64,000 nt of DNA. It comes from a bacterium. GTDB lineage: Bacteria > Joyebacterota > Joyebacteria > Joyebacterales > Joyebacteraceae. Of this stretch, positions 43,735 through 53,183 are shown piece by piece. The notes beneath the pieces were generated by a model, which searched no databases, was not told where the DNA came from, and saw only the letters and a program-made list of their open reading frames with translations. The translations under genes were made by a program, and so were the position numbers. Position 1 is the stretch's first letter. The number at the start of each line of letters is the position of its first letter. Location of the stretch: contig JALGZK010000006.1 of NCBI GenBank assembly GCA_025774935.1, positions 50,638-114,637 on the forward strand, written 5' to 3'.

Positions 43735-45014
43735 GGGACGTCGATCCGGAGGTCTACGAAGCGGTCCAGGGCGAGATCCACCGGGAGACCGACAAGCTCG
43801 AGCTCATCGCGTCCGAGAACTTCACGAGCGAGGCCGTCCGCGAAGCCGTCGGCTCGGTCATGACGAACAAGTACGCCGAGGGCTACCCGTACTTCCGCAG
43901 GAAGGACGGCACGATCAACTGGGACCGGCACGGGCGGTACTACGGGGGCTGCGAGTACGTCGACGTCGCGGAGCTGCTGGCCATCGCGCGCGCAAAGGAG
44001 CTCTTCGGCGCGGACCACGCGAACGTCCAGCCGCACTCCGGGAGCCAGGCGAACATGGCGGTCTACTTCTCGCTCCTCGACGTTGGCGACACGTACTTCG
44101 GTCTCGAGCTCTCGCACGGCGGGCATCTCACACACGGCCACCCGATCAACTTCTCCGGGATGTTCTACGACGTCGTCCACTACGGGGTCGATCGCGAGAC
44201 GGAAGTGATCGACTACGCCGTCCTCCGGAAGCTCGCACTCGAGAAGAAGCCCAAGCTCATCGTGACCGGCGCCTCCGCGTACCCGCGGACGCTCGACTTC
44301 GTGAAGTTCCGCGAGATCGCCGACGAGGTCGGCGCGTACCTCATGGTCGACATGGCGCACATCGCGGGGATCATCGCGGCCGGTCTCCACCCGAGCCCGG
44401 TGCCGTACGCCGACGTCGTCACGACGACGACCCACAAGACGCTCCGAGGACCGCGCGGCGGGATGATCCTCGCGAAGGAAGCCGTCGCGGCGGGAATCGA
44501 CAAGACGGTCTTCCCCGGCATCCAGGGCGGGCCGCTCATGCACGTGATCGCCGGGAAGGCGGTCTGCCTCCGCGAGGCGATGCAGCCCGAGTTCAAGGAG
44601 TACCAGGCGAAGATCCTCGAGAACGCTCAGCACATGGCCGAGGCGTTCAAACGCCACGGCTACCGGCTCGTCTCCGACGGGACGGACACGCACCTGATGT
44701 CCGTCGACCTCCGGGGAAAGGGCGTGACGGGGAGAGACGCGGAGAAGGGCCTCGAGAAGGCCGGCATCACGGTCAACAAGAACACGATCCCGTTCGATCC
44801 CGAGAAGCCGTTCATCACGAGCGGCATTCGTATCGGGACGCCCGCGATCACGACCCGGGGGATGGGGAAGGACGAGATCGGCACCATCGTCGAGCTCGTC
44901 GACCGGGCGCTCTCGGACCTCGAGAACGAGCAGGTTCTCGAAGATATCAAGAAGGGTGTCATCGAGCTCTGTGAGGCCTTTCCGCTCGTGACGGGGGAGA
45001 AGAGGCCCGTCTAG
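43722..45014 (+). CDS. glyA: Serine hydroxymethyltransferase
   Basis: 430 aa. PLP enzyme with L-E-L-I-A-S-E-N-F near residue 28, N-K-Y-A-E-G-Y-P, and the PLP lysine in T-T-T-T-H-K239-T-L-R-G-P-R-G-G. It makes glycine and 5,10-methylene-THF from serine, feeding purine synthesis (purD upstream) and thymidylate. Translation is coupled to rpiB by overlap. Confidence 0.97.
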   Translation: MPALRDVDPEVYEAVQGEIHRETDKLELIASENFTSEAVREAVGSVMTNKYAEGYPYFRRKDGTINWDRHGRYYGGCEYVDVAELLAIARAKELFGADHANVQPHSGSQANMAVYFSLLDVGDTYFGLELSHGGHLTHGHPINFSGMFYDVVHYGVDRETEVIDYAVLRKLALEKKPKLIVTGASAYPRTLDFVKFREIADEVGAYLMVDMAHIAGIIAAGLHPSPVPYADVVTTTTHKTLRGPRGGMILAKEAVAAGIDKTVFPGIQGGPLMHVIAGKAVCLREAMQPEFKEYQAKILENAQHMAEAFKRHGYRLVSDGTDTHLMSVDLRGKGVTGRDAEKGLEKAGITVNKNTIPFDPEKPFITSGIRIGTPAITTRGMGKDEIGTIVELVDRALSDLENEQVLEDIKKGVIELCEAFPLVTGEKRPV

Positions 45015-45089
45015 GGGTCATTCAACGGAGTCTGGGGGTCGCAGGGGCGGGTGACGGGCCCGCGCCGGGCCTCCGGGCAGGAGAAAAGC

Positions 45090-45608
45090 GTGGCAGCCGC
45101 GAGACCCCCCTGGGACGAGTACTTCATGAGCATCGCCCGGCTCGTGGCGGGGCGGTCGACGTGCCTGAGGCGGCGCGTCGGGGCGATCCTGGTCAAGGAC
45201 CGTCGCATTCTCGCCACCGGTTACAACGGTGCCCCCGCCGGACTGCCCCACTGCGAGACGACCGGCTGCGTGAGGCAGCGGATGCAGGTTCCTCCCGGGG
45301 AGCGACACGAGCTGTGCCGCGGCATCCACGCGGAACAGAACGCGATCATCCAGTCGGCGAACTACGGCACGGGCATCAGCGGCTCCACGATCTACACGAC
45401 CCACCATCCCTGTTCGGTCTGCACGAAGATGATCATCAACGCGGGTGTCGTCCGAGTCGTGACCGACGACGCCTACCCGGACAAGCTCGCGGCCGGCATG
45501 CTCGACTGCGCCGGGGTCGAGGTCGTGAGTCTCGGCGGCCAGACGGCGGGGGCCGAGCCCGTCACCGCCGGTCGTCCCGCCGGGAAGGCAGCCGACCAGG
45601 AGCGCTGA
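45090..45608 (+). CDS. dCMP deaminase family protein
   Basis: 172 aa from a GTG at 45090 with a GCAGGAG site; an in-frame GTG at 45051 would add 13 residues and is less favoured. Zinc deaminase motifs H-A-E-Q-N-A-I and P-C-S-V-C, with the extra Cys/His in the G-C-V-R-Q-R loop typical of the ComEB/dCMP deaminase type. It makes dUMP for thymidylate synthesis. It ends the glyA set. Confidence 0.92.
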   Translation: MAAARPPWDEYFMSIARLVAGRSTCLRRRVGAILVKDRRILATGYNGAPAGLPHCETTGCVRQRMQVPPGERHELCRGIHAEQNAIIQSANYGTGISGSTIYTTHHPCSVCTKMIINAGVVRVVTDDAYPDKLAAGMLDCAGVEVVSLGGQTAGAEPVTAGRPAGKAADQER

Positions 45609-46018
45609 GCCGGGTGCAACCGGTCGGGCCTGACCGACCGCCCCGCCCGGCCCACCCCGGCCGGCCAGGTCCGCCGCGAGCCGCCCCCCGACTCGACCGG
45701 GCGCGGCCCGGCCGAGCCTCCGATCCGAGCCCTCACCCGAGGTGAATCCTGAGCCGCCTCACCGCATCGCCCCCTCGCGAGAAAAAAACCTCTCGCTTCC
45801 GAGCTTCCCGCTTGACAGCCTCCGGCCGTCGGATGTAATCTGCCCAAGCTATTGGCGATGACAGCGCGCGGATGAGTGGAGGAAGTGGAACACCTTCCGT
45901 GGCAACACCCCTGACCTTTTTCTTACAGATTCCGAATCGATGAGCCCCGGACGAGCAGCTCCCGTACGAGGCTCGCACGACTCGCCGTTCTGTTCACGAG
46001 AGGATCGGTGTCGGACCT
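45609..46018 (+). other. 410-base GC-rich intergenic region with promoter and long leader of nrdD
   Basis: The first ~120 bases are very GC-rich with partly overlapping inverted repeats. A TTGACA (45812) promoter follows and leaves ~170 bases of leader before the nrdD ATG. The leader carries a GGAAG...CTTCC hairpin at ~45880-45900. I could not match it to a B12 or other known riboswitch, or to an NrdR box. Confidence 0.4.
45812..45841 (+). promoter_or_regulatory. Promoter of nrdD
   Basis: TTGACA (45812-45817), 18-base spacer, TAATCT (45836-45841). Confidence 0.55.
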
Positions 46019-48658
46019 ATGTCGAGTGAGAACGAGAAGAGACACTCCATCGACGAAGGGTCGTCCGCGTCCGCGACGACCGCCGTCGACGAAGTCGTCG
46101 AGGACGTGATCGAGCAGGAGACGATCGAACACGTTGACGACGGCAGCGTCGACGCGCCCGACGACGAAGTCCTGTCGGGCGGCGAGCACACAGCTGTGCC
46201 CCTCCAGCTCTTCATGGACGAGGACGATCTGCTCGGACTCCACCGACGCCTGGCGAACAAGCTGTTCAGGCTCGTGCGGAAGAGGAGCGGGAAGATCGTC
46301 CCGTTCGACAGGAAGAAGATCACGACCGCCATCTTCAAGGCGGCCGAGGAGGTGGGCGGCAGGGACAAGGAGATCGCCGAGAGGCTCACCGACGAGGTCG
46401 TCCTGTACCTCTACTCCGAACAGGGCGATAACTTGCCGCAGGTAGAGGAGATACAGGACGCGATCGAGAAGGTCCTCATCGAGCGGGGCCACGCCAAGAC
46501 CGCCAAGGCGTTCATCCTCTACAGGGACAAGCGTCAGAGGGTGCGCAGGAAGGACATCTCCTCCGACCTCGCCGGACTCGAGAAGAAGAGGGCCGATCAG
46601 AAGCTCGACGCCACCGACCTCGCGCTCTTCGTGAGGACGTCGGGCGACGACATGGTCGTCTGGGATCGCGAGAAGATCATCGAGACGCTCGTGCGCGAAG
46701 CGGACGTCACGATCGGGACCGCCGAGAAGATCAGTCGCGAAGTCGAAGACCAGATCGTCCTCTCGAAGATCAAGGTGATCACCGCGCCGCTCATTCGCGA
46801 GCTCGTCGACGCGAAGCTCATCGAGCACGGACTCGAGACCGCGCGGCGCAAGCACACCCGCCTCGGCGTTCCGCTCTACGACGCGGAGCGGATCATCCTC
46901 GTTCCGAACAAAGAGAACGCGAACATCCCGCACAACCCCGAAGCGACGAACATGACTCTGGCGGAGTCGGTGAAGAAGCAGTACGCACTTCTCGCCATCT
47001 TCAGTCAGGAGATCGCCGACGCGCACGCGCGCGGGGACATCCACCTCCACGACCTCGGGTTCTTCGACCGGCCGTACTGCTCGGGTCAGTCGCTCGAGTA
47101 CGTGAAGAAGTTCGGGCTGCATCTCCCGAACGCGCTGTCGATCGCGAAGCCTGCGAAGCACCCAGACATCCTGCTCGCTCACATGGTGAAGTTCTCCGCC
47201 GCGCTCCAGGGGCACTTCGCCGGCGCCATCGGATGGGACGCGGTGAACGTCTTCTTCGCTCCGTTCCTCGAAGGCCTGTCCGACCGCGACGTGCACCAGC
47301 TCGCGCAGATGCTCATCTTCGAGTACTCGCAGCAGAGCGTCGCGCGCGGGGGACAGGCGATCTTCAGCGACATCAACATCTACTGGGAGACGCCGAAGCA
47401 CTTCGCGGGTGTCGAGGCGATCGGCCCGGGCGGGAAGATGACGGGTCGGACGTACTACGAGTTCCAGAAGGAGTCGCAGCGGTTCGCGATGGCGCTCTTC
47501 GACACCTACAAGGAGGGCGACGGGACAGGGCGTCCGTTCTTCTTCCCGAAGCCTCTCGTTCACATCACCGACCGGTTCTTCAGGACGCCGGGCCACGAGG
47601 AGTTCCTCGAGCACATCTGCGACGTGGCAGCCGACAAGGGCAACACCTACTTCGTCTTCGATCGGGGCGACACGGCCAAGATCTCCGAGTGCTGCAGGCT
47701 CTCGTTCAAGCTGGAGCAGTCGGACCTCGATGACGCCAAGGAGCCCTGGAGGATGCGGTATTCGGCACTTCAGAACGTCACGCTGAACCTCCCGAGGACG
47801 GCCTACTACGCGGACGGGGACGAGGGGAAGCTCTTCGAGAAGCTCCAGGAGCTTCTCGATCTGGCGGTCCAGGCGCACATCCAGAAGCGGGAGACCATCG
47901 AGCGGATCCTGTCGATGGGGGACAGGGGTCCCCTGGCGCTCCTCACGATGAACCCGGACGGCCAGCAGTACCTGCGCATGCACCGCGTGACCTATCTGGT
48001 CGGGCTCCTCGGCCTGAACGAGCTCGTGCAGAGCCACGTCGGGCAGGAGCTCCACGAGTCCGAGGAGGCTTTCAGGTTCGGCCTGAAGGTCATCGCCTAC
48101 CTCAAGCTCGCCTGCGACAGGGCCTCCAAGGAGACCGGAATGCGGTTCGTCCTCGAGCAGACGCCGGCAGAGTCCGCGGCGTACCGCCTCGCGAAGCTCG
48201 ACATCGAGCACTTCCCGAGACAGGCCGGGAAGGTCGTGAAGGGGAACATGGAGCTCGGGGAGATCTACTACACGAACTCGACGTTCCTGAACGTCTCGCA
48301 CGAGGTGAGCGCCATCGAGCGCGTGAAGCTCGAGGGCAAGTTCCACGACATGATCGAGGCCGGAGCGCTCTCGCACGTGTGGATCGCCGACAGCCGTCCG
48401 AACGCGGCGGCGGTCGCGAGCTTCGTCAAGCGGACGTTCACTCACACGAGGAACGCGCAGATCGCGTTCTCGCCGGAGTTCACGACCTGCAACACGTGTC
48501 TCAGGGTGACGCGCGGTCTCGTCGACCGCTGCCCGCACTGCCAGTCGTCCATGGTCGACGGCCTCACCCGAGTCAGCGACTACATGTCGCAGACCTCGGG
48601 GTGGAACGCCGGCAAGAGGGGCGAGCTGGCCGATCGCCACAGGAGCGACATCACATGA
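46019..48658 (+). CDS. nrdD: Anaerobic (class III) ribonucleoside-triphosphate reductase with two ATP cones
   Basis: 879 aa, longer than usual. An acidic N-terminal extension (~1-80) is followed by two ATP cones in tandem (~85-175, R-S-G-K-I-V-P-F-D-R-K-K-I; ~204-290, V-W-D-R-E-K-I) that set allosteric control. The NrdD barrel follows, with E-C-C-R-L-S-F-K-L and M-R-Y-S-A-L-Q-N-V-T-L-N-L-P-R. A C-terminal zinc site (C-N-T-C ... C-P-H-C) is present. The expected glycyl-radical motif R-V-x-G-Y reads R-V-S-D-Y, with Asp854 in place of Gly. The end S-G-W-N-A-G-K-R matches Thermotoga-type NrdD. No NrdG is in the window. The start overlaps no upstream gene; the stop overlaps the glutaredoxin-like gene. 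Confidence 0.92.
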   Translation: MSSENEKRHSIDEGSSASATTAVDEVVEDVIEQETIEHVDDGSVDAPDDEVLSGGEHTAVPLQLFMDEDDLLGLHRRLANKLFRLVRKRSGKIVPFDRKKITTAIFKAAEEVGGRDKEIAERLTDEVVLYLYSEQGDNLPQVEEIQDAIEKVLIERGHAKTAKAFILYRDKRQRVRRKDISSDLAGLEKKRADQKLDATDLALFVRTSGDDMVVWDREKIIETLVREADVTIGTAEKISREVEDQIVLSKIKVITAPLIRELVDAKLIEHGLETARRKHTRLGVPLYDAERIILVPNKENANIPHNPEATNMTLAESVKKQYALLAIFSQEIADAHARGDIHLHDLGFFDRPYCSGQSLEYVKKFGLHLPNALSIAKPAKHPDILLAHMVKFSAALQGHFAGAIGWDAVNVFFAPFLEGLSDRDVHQLAQMLIFEYSQQSVARGGQAIFSDINIYWETPKHFAGVEAIGPGGKMTGRTYYEFQKESQRFAMALFDTYKEGDGTGRPFFFPKPLVHITDRFFRTPGHEEFLEHICDVAADKGNTYFVFDRGDTAKISECCRLSFKLEQSDLDDAKEPWRMRYSALQNVTLNLPRTAYYADGDEGKLFEKLQELLDLAVQAHIQKRETIERILSMGDRGPLALLTMNPDGQQYLRMHRVTYLVGLLGLNELVQSHVGQELHESEEAFRFGLKVIAYLKLACDRASKETGMRFVLEQTPAESAAYRLAKLDIEHFPRQAGKVVKGNMELGEIYYTNSTFLNVSHEVSAIERVKLEGKFHDMIEAGALSHVWIADSRPNAAAVASFVKRTFTHTRNAQIAFSPEFTTCNTCLRVTRGLVDRCPHCQSSMVDGLTRVSDYMSQTSGWNAGKRGELADRHRSDIT

Positions 48659-48975
48659 AGGTGACCTACTTCGTCAAGGACGGTTGCGACGCCTGCAAGA
48701 AGGCGCGGCACAAGGTCGGGTTCTACCTCGACCGCTGGGGACTGGCCGACGAGATCGAGGCCGAGTCGTTCAACGTCTCTAACGTGGACGGTCTCGCGGA
48801 GTCCGCGTGGAGGGAGATCGCGGACATCCCCTGCGTCATTCTGGAGGAGGACGGAGCCGAGGTCGCCCGCTGGACGAAGAACCCGCCCACGTCCGCGGAG
48901 CTCATGACCGTGCTCGGGCTCGGCGAGGGCCGGCCCGACGCGCCCGCCCCCGAGCTGGCCGAGACCACGGCCTAG
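48655..48975 (+). CDS. Glutaredoxin/thioredoxin-fold protein (NrdH-like)
   Basis: 106 aa. Thioredoxin fold with C-D-A-C at residues 11-14 (C-x-x-C) and the cis-Pro region I-A-D-I-P-C. The ATG overlaps the nrdD stop (ATGA), so it is co-translated. Class III NrdD enzymes of the Thermotoga type take electrons from a small redox protein rather than formate, and this is the likely partner. It has a ~20-residue Pro/Ala-rich C-terminal tail of unknown use. Confidence 0.82.
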   Translation: MKVTYFVKDGCDACKKARHKVGFYLDRWGLADEIEAESFNVSNVDGLAESAWREIADIPCVILEEDGAEVARWTKNPPTSAELMTVLGLGEGRPDAPAPELAETTA

Positions 48976-49020
48976 GGCCCGGACCCACGGAAAACGGGTG
49001 TCCCTCGACGGACCCCCGCG

Positions 49021-49029
49021 TGCTATAAT
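49021..49029 (+). promoter_or_regulatory. Extended -10 promoter
   Basis: TGCTATAAT (49021-49029): perfect TATAAT with TGn extension, ~75 bases before the lipoprotein ATG; -35 weak. Confidence 0.6.
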
Positions 49030-49102
49030 CCCAGCTCGATACAAGCTGTCGGAGCGCGGCCGGAGGCCGCGCCCGTCGTCACTCCGGAGGGAGGCTCACG
49101 CC

Positions 49103-49993
49103 ATGACTACGCGGAGAATCGCCACGTCGGTCCTGCTCGCGGCCCTGGCAGCGGGCATCGTAGGAGCCGGTTGCGGGGGTGGAGGTGTCGGGGGACGGGA
49201 CATCGACGTCGAGGGGCCGGTCAGGATCACGAGGGAGTTCGTGGAAGGCAAGACCTTCAAGTACAAGTTCAAGGCCGAGAGCGAGTCGGGCGTCAAGCGG
49301 ACCGCGTACGAGCAGTCGATCGCCACGCAGACCGAGCTCAAGACCACGAACACCATCACCGAGGTCACCGACGAATCGGTCCAGATGAAGATGCACTTCG
49401 ACTACGCCGTCGGGGCGATCACGGTCAGCGACAGGATGCAGCCCGACGAGGCGGTCTCCGCTCTCCGCGGGAAGGAGCTCATCTTCGACGTCACGCCGGA
49501 CGGCGACGTGCTCGGGTGGACCGGGCTCTCCGGCGAGGAGTCGCTCGAGGCCGGCGCGGGGCAGATGGCCATGCTCCTCTACGACATCCTCCCGCCGCTC
49601 CCCGACGAGGACGTCACGGTCGGCACGACCTGGACGGTCGACTACGAGATTCCCGACATCACGGCGAACGTGGACCGCGACTTCATCGGCGAGACCACCT
49701 ACACCGTCACCGGCTTCAAGACGAAGTACGACATCCGCTGCGTCGCGGTCGACCGCGTCACGACCTTCGAGTTCGAGGGGCGCGCCGAGCAGGGCGGCGA
49801 GGTCTGGCTCATGTCCGGCGAAGGCGAGATTACCGGCGAGCTCATCGTGGCGATCGACGACGGGCACGTCGTTCACAGCACGAGCGAGGCGGAGCTCACC
49901 CTGACCGGCGAAGGCGCGTCGGTCGCGGGCGCCGCTGCGTCGGGCGTCGTGGAGATGGGCATCCGCACGCGGCTCGTCGTGGAGATGCTGTAG
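49103..49993 (+). CDS. Unrecognised lipoprotein upstream of the rnf operon
   Basis: 296 aa. Lipobox V-G-A-G-C with Cys near residue 24, then Gly-rich linker. The body is beta-rich, with repeated strand patterns such as Y-K-F-K-A-E-S and T-W-T-V-D-Y-E-I-P, similar in form to DUF6263-like lipoproteins. It has its own promoter and ends 52 bases before rnfC. Whether it acts with Rnf is unknown. Confidence 0.7.
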   Translation: MTTRRIATSVLLAALAAGIVGAGCGGGGVGGRDIDVEGPVRITREFVEGKTFKYKFKAESESGVKRTAYEQSIATQTELKTTNTITEVTDESVQMKMHFDYAVGAITVSDRMQPDEAVSALRGKELIFDVTPDGDVLGWTGLSGEESLEAGAGQMAMLLYDILPPLPDEDVTVGTTWTVDYEIPDITANVDRDFIGETTYTVTGFKTKYDIRCVAVDRVTTFEFEGRAEQGGEVWLMSGEGEITGELIVAIDDGHVVHSTSEAELTLTGEGASVAGAAASGVVEMGIRTRLVVEML

Positions 49994-50045
49994 CGGTCGA
50001 AGGCGGCAGCGCGCGAGCGCGACGCCGGACCATCAGGAGCAGAAC

Positions 50046-51401
50046 CTGAGACTCAGGACCTTCTCCGGCGGGGTTCACCCCCCGACATCGAAAGAACTCA
50101 CCAAGGGCGAGTCGATAGCGGAGGCCGCGCTCCCCGAGCGCGTCGTCGTTCCGCTCAGACAGGCGCTCGGCGCTCCCGCCACCGCCGTCGTCAAGGTCGG
50201 CGACGAGGTCAAGGTGGGGCAGCCGATTGGCGAGGCCGCCGGGTTCGTCTCGGTGCCCGTCCATGCGCCGATCGCCGGGAAGGTCGCGGCCGTCGGCCGC
50301 TTCCCGCACCCTCTGGGCGGCGAGCAGGAAGCCATCGTGATCGAGGGCGACGGCACCGACGACTGGCACGAGTCGGTGACGGCCCGCGAGAATGTCGACT
50401 CGCTCACGCCCGAGGAGATCAAGAACATCGTCCGCGACGCCGGCATCGTCGGCCTCGGGGGCGCCGCTTTCCCGACGCACGTCAAGCTGTCCCCGCCCGA
50501 GTCGAAGCCCATCGACACCGCGATCCTGAACGGCTGCGAGTGCGAGCCGTGGCTCACCGCGGACCACCGCCTCATGCTCGAGAAGCCCTACGAGATCCTG
50601 AGCGGGTTCACCCTCATCATGAAGGGGCTCGGCTGCGAGCGCGGGATCGTGGGGGTCGAGGCGAACAAGCCGGACGCGGTCGAGGCCATGCGCTCCGCGG
50701 TGCCTTCGGGCTCGGGCCTCAAGGTCGTCGCGCTCCAGGTCAAGTACCCCCAGGGCGCGGAGAAGCAGCTCATCTCGGCGACCCTGGGCCGTCAGGTCCC
50801 GAGCGGCGGCCTGCCCATGGACGTCGGCGTGGTCGTCCAGAACGTGGGCACGGCCCTCGCCGTCTACGAGGCGTGCCACCTCGGGCGGCCCCTCACGCGG
50901 CGCGTGGTGACCCTGACGGGGAACCCGCTCGCCAGGCCTTCGAACTTCATGGCGCGCATAGGGACCCTCGTCTCGAGTCTCGTCGACCAGGCGGGCGGCC
51001 TCGAGGGCGACGCCGCGAAGGTCGTCTCCGGCGGCCCGATGATGGGCATGACGCAGTTCACGCTCGACGTCCCAGTCATCAAGGGGATGTCGGGCATCCT
51101 GTTCCTGGGGCCTTCCGAGATCGATGTCAAGGACCCCGACCCCTGCATCCGATGCGGGCACTGCGTGCACTCGTGTCCGATGAAGCTCCTCCCGACGACG
51201 ATCGAGAAGTTCGTCATGGTGGAGCAGATCGAGAAGGCCGTCGACATCGGTCTCAATGACTGCATCGAGTGCGGCTCGTGCGCGTACGTCTGCCCGTCGA
51301 GGCGGCGCCTCGTGCACCAGTTCAAGTACGGGAAGTACATCGCGTGGGAGCGGAAGAAGGCGGCGCAGGAGAAGAGCGAGAGGGAGAAGAGAGAGAACTA
51401 A
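50046..51401 (+). CDS. rnfC: Rnf electron transport complex subunit C
   Basis: 451 aa counted from a CTG at 50046, which is spaced 6 bases from an AGGAG site. This start keeps the conserved R-T-F-S-G-G-V-H-P-P beginning; the first ATG, GTG or TTG in frame is at 50214 and would remove it. The protein has the NADH/FMN-binding SLBB-type middle (G-L-G-G-A-A-F-P-T-H-V-K) and two [4Fe-4S] motifs, C-I-R-C-G-H-C-V-H-S-C-P near 368 and C-I-E-C-G-S-C near 406. It takes electrons from NADH in the ferredoxin:NAD oxidoreductase that pumps Na+ or H+. First gene of rnfCDGEAB. Confidence 0.93.
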   Translation: MRLRTFSGGVHPPTSKELTKGESIAEAALPERVVVPLRQALGAPATAVVKVGDEVKVGQPIGEAAGFVSVPVHAPIAGKVAAVGRFPHPLGGEQEAIVIEGDGTDDWHESVTARENVDSLTPEEIKNIVRDAGIVGLGGAAFPTHVKLSPPESKPIDTAILNGCECEPWLTADHRLMLEKPYEILSGFTLIMKGLGCERGIVGVEANKPDAVEAMRSAVPSGSGLKVVALQVKYPQGAEKQLISATLGRQVPSGGLPMDVGVVVQNVGTALAVYEACHLGRPLTRRVVTLTGNPLARPSNFMARIGTLVSSLVDQAGGLEGDAAKVVSGGPMMGMTQFTLDVPVIKGMSGILFLGPSEIDVKDPDPCIRCGHCVHSCPMKLLPTTIEKFVMVEQIEKAVDIGLNDCIECGSCAYVCPSRRRLVHQFKYGKYIAWERKKAAQEKSEREKREN

Positions 51402-52456
51402 TGCGCGAGCGCCTCATCATCTCCGCATCCCCTCATGTCCGGGACGACGTCTCGGTCGAGAAGGTGATGTACGGCGTCGTCATCGCGCTCGTGCCGGCGC
51501 TCGTGGGCTCGATCTACTTCTACGGGATGCGCGCCGCGTTCCTCACACTCCTCGCGGTCGTCGCGTGCCTCCTCACCGAGGCCGTCATCCAGCGCATGCG
51601 TGGCGTCCCCGTCACCATCCGGGACGGGAGCGCGCTCGTCACCGGCATCCTCATCGCGTTCAACCTGCCGCCGGGAGTCCCGTGGTGGATCCCAGTCGTC
51701 GGCTCGATCTTCGGGATCGCGATCGGGAAGCAGGTCTTCGGGGGCCTCGGGTACAACCCCCTGAACCCCGCGCTCGTGGGACGGGCGTTCCTCCTGGCGT
51801 CATGGCCGGTCCACATGACCACGACCTGGCTCCCCCCGAACGGCGGGACGCTCTCCGGGACGGCGCTCCGCGGCATCGACGCCATCTCCCAGGCGACGCC
51901 GCTCGCGGTCCTCCGGAAGGCGTCGGACCTCATCGCCGACCCGTCGTCGACCACGCACCAGCTCGTTCAGGCCCGCGAGGTACTGACCGACCTGGGATCC
52001 GCCGACACCATCGTGAACTTGTTCATCGGGAACGTCGGCGGGTGCATAGGCGAGACGTCGGTGCTCCTCCTCCTCGTGGGCGCGGCGTACCTTCTCTACA
52101 AACACCTGATCGACTGGCGTGTCCCCGGCGCGTACATCGTGACCGTCGCCGTCCTCGCGTGGGTCTTCGGCGGTCCGTCCGGGCTCCTCAGCGGGAACGC
52201 GCTCTTCCACGTGCTCTCCGGCGGGCTTATCCTCGGCGCCTTCTTCATGGCGACCGACATGGTCACGTCGCCCGTGAGTCCGAAAGGGATGATCATCTTC
52301 GGCGTCGGGTGCGGAGTGCTCACGACCGTGATCCGTCTCATAGGTGGATACCCCGAGGGCGTCAGCTACTCGATCCTCCTCATGAACGTGGCGACGCCTC
52401 TGATCGATCGGCACACGCGGCCGAAGAAGTTCGGGGAGGTGAAGAAGAGTGGCTAA
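51401..52456 (+). CDS. rnfD: Rnf complex subunit D
   Basis: 351 aa. Membrane protein of 9-10 helices with a flavin-attachment-type segment I-S-Q-A-T166-P (Thr166 expected to carry covalent FMN). G-G-L-G-Y-N-P-L-N-P-A-L-V-G-R-A-F is a family signature. Its start overlaps the rnfC stop (TAATG). Confidence 0.95.
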   Translation: MRERLIISASPHVRDDVSVEKVMYGVVIALVPALVGSIYFYGMRAAFLTLLAVVACLLTEAVIQRMRGVPVTIRDGSALVTGILIAFNLPPGVPWWIPVVGSIFGIAIGKQVFGGLGYNPLNPALVGRAFLLASWPVHMTTTWLPPNGGTLSGTALRGIDAISQATPLAVLRKASDLIADPSSTTHQLVQAREVLTDLGSADTIVNLFIGNVGGCIGETSVLLLLVGAAYLLYKHLIDWRVPGAYIVTVAVLAWVFGGPSGLLSGNALFHVLSGGLILGAFFMATDMVTSPVSPKGMIIFGVGCGVLTTVIRLIGGYPEGVSYSILLMNVATPLIDRHTRPKKFGEVKKSG

Positions 52457-53183
52457 CTTCCTCCGACTCGTCGGGACCCTCGCCGCGATCGCGCTCGTCG
52501 CGAGCTTCGGGCTCTCGGCCGTCTACAACGCGACCCACGAGATCACCGAGGAGTACAAGCGCCAGGCGGAGGCGCAGGCGCGGTTCGAAGCGCTCGGGTG
52601 CAGCCCCGACGCGTTCTTCGTCGAGACCACGAGCGACTCGATCGTGGGCGGGAAGCAGTTCGCGTACCACACGGCCTACGCTTCCGAGGGGAGCGAGGAG
52701 GTGGTCGGCTACTCATTCAAGGCGTTCGGCAGGGGCTACTCGAGCACGATCGAGACGATCGTCGGCGTCGACACGGCCGGGCTGATCTGCGAGATCGAGA
52801 TCACCTCGCAGCAGGAGACGCCGGGACTCGGCGCCAAGGTCGTCGAGGTCGCCTCGCAGAACACGCTGTGGGCGGTGCTCGGCGGGAACGCGGTCGACGA
52901 GTCGGACGTCGAGCCCTGGTTCGAGGAGCAGTTCAACGGCGAGGGCTCGGACCGGCTCGTGGTCGTGAAGAGCGATTCCGACGATGGGATCCTGGCGATA
53001 ACGGGCGCCACGATCAGCTCCGAAGCGGTCACGGAGTCGATCCGCGAGGGCCTCGAGACGCTTATCGCGATCGAGGGGCTCGTGGGCGGGGCGTCGGGGG
53101 ACGACGGGACGGACGACCCCGGAACCGCCGAGGCGGCGGAAGAGGCGGCCGGAGAGACGAACGGCGGGGAGGGCTCCCGATGA
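52449..53183 (+). CDS. rnfG: Rnf complex subunit G
   Basis: 244 aa, GTG start overlapping the rnfD end. One N-terminal helix, then the FMN-binding domain with G-L-G-A-K-V and I-T-G-A-T-I-S-S. The residue aligned with the flavin-linked Thr of the S-G-A-T-x-T motif is Ser190. The last ~25 residues are Gly/Glu/Ala-rich and look disordered. ATGA overlap with rnfE. Confidence 0.93.
   Translation: MANFLRLVGTLAAIALVASFGLSAVYNATHEITEEYKRQAEAQARFEALGCSPDAFFVETTSDSIVGGKQFAYHTAYASEGSEEVVGYSFKAFGRGYSSTIETIVGVDTAGLICEIEITSQQETPGLGAKVVEVASQNTLWAVLGGNAVDESDVEPWFEEQFNGEGSDRLVVVKSDSDDGILAITGATISSEAVTESIREGLETLIAIEGLVGGASGDDGTDDPGTAEAAEEAAGETNGGEGSR

Noticed and set aside
45923-48640. A 905-codon open frame on the minus strand across nrdD
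   Set aside because: It is the antisense of nrdD. Its translation is Asp/Glu/Arg/Val-rich without motifs, and high GC leaves long stop-free antisense frames throughout this window (also at 54462-56468 and 37165-39072).
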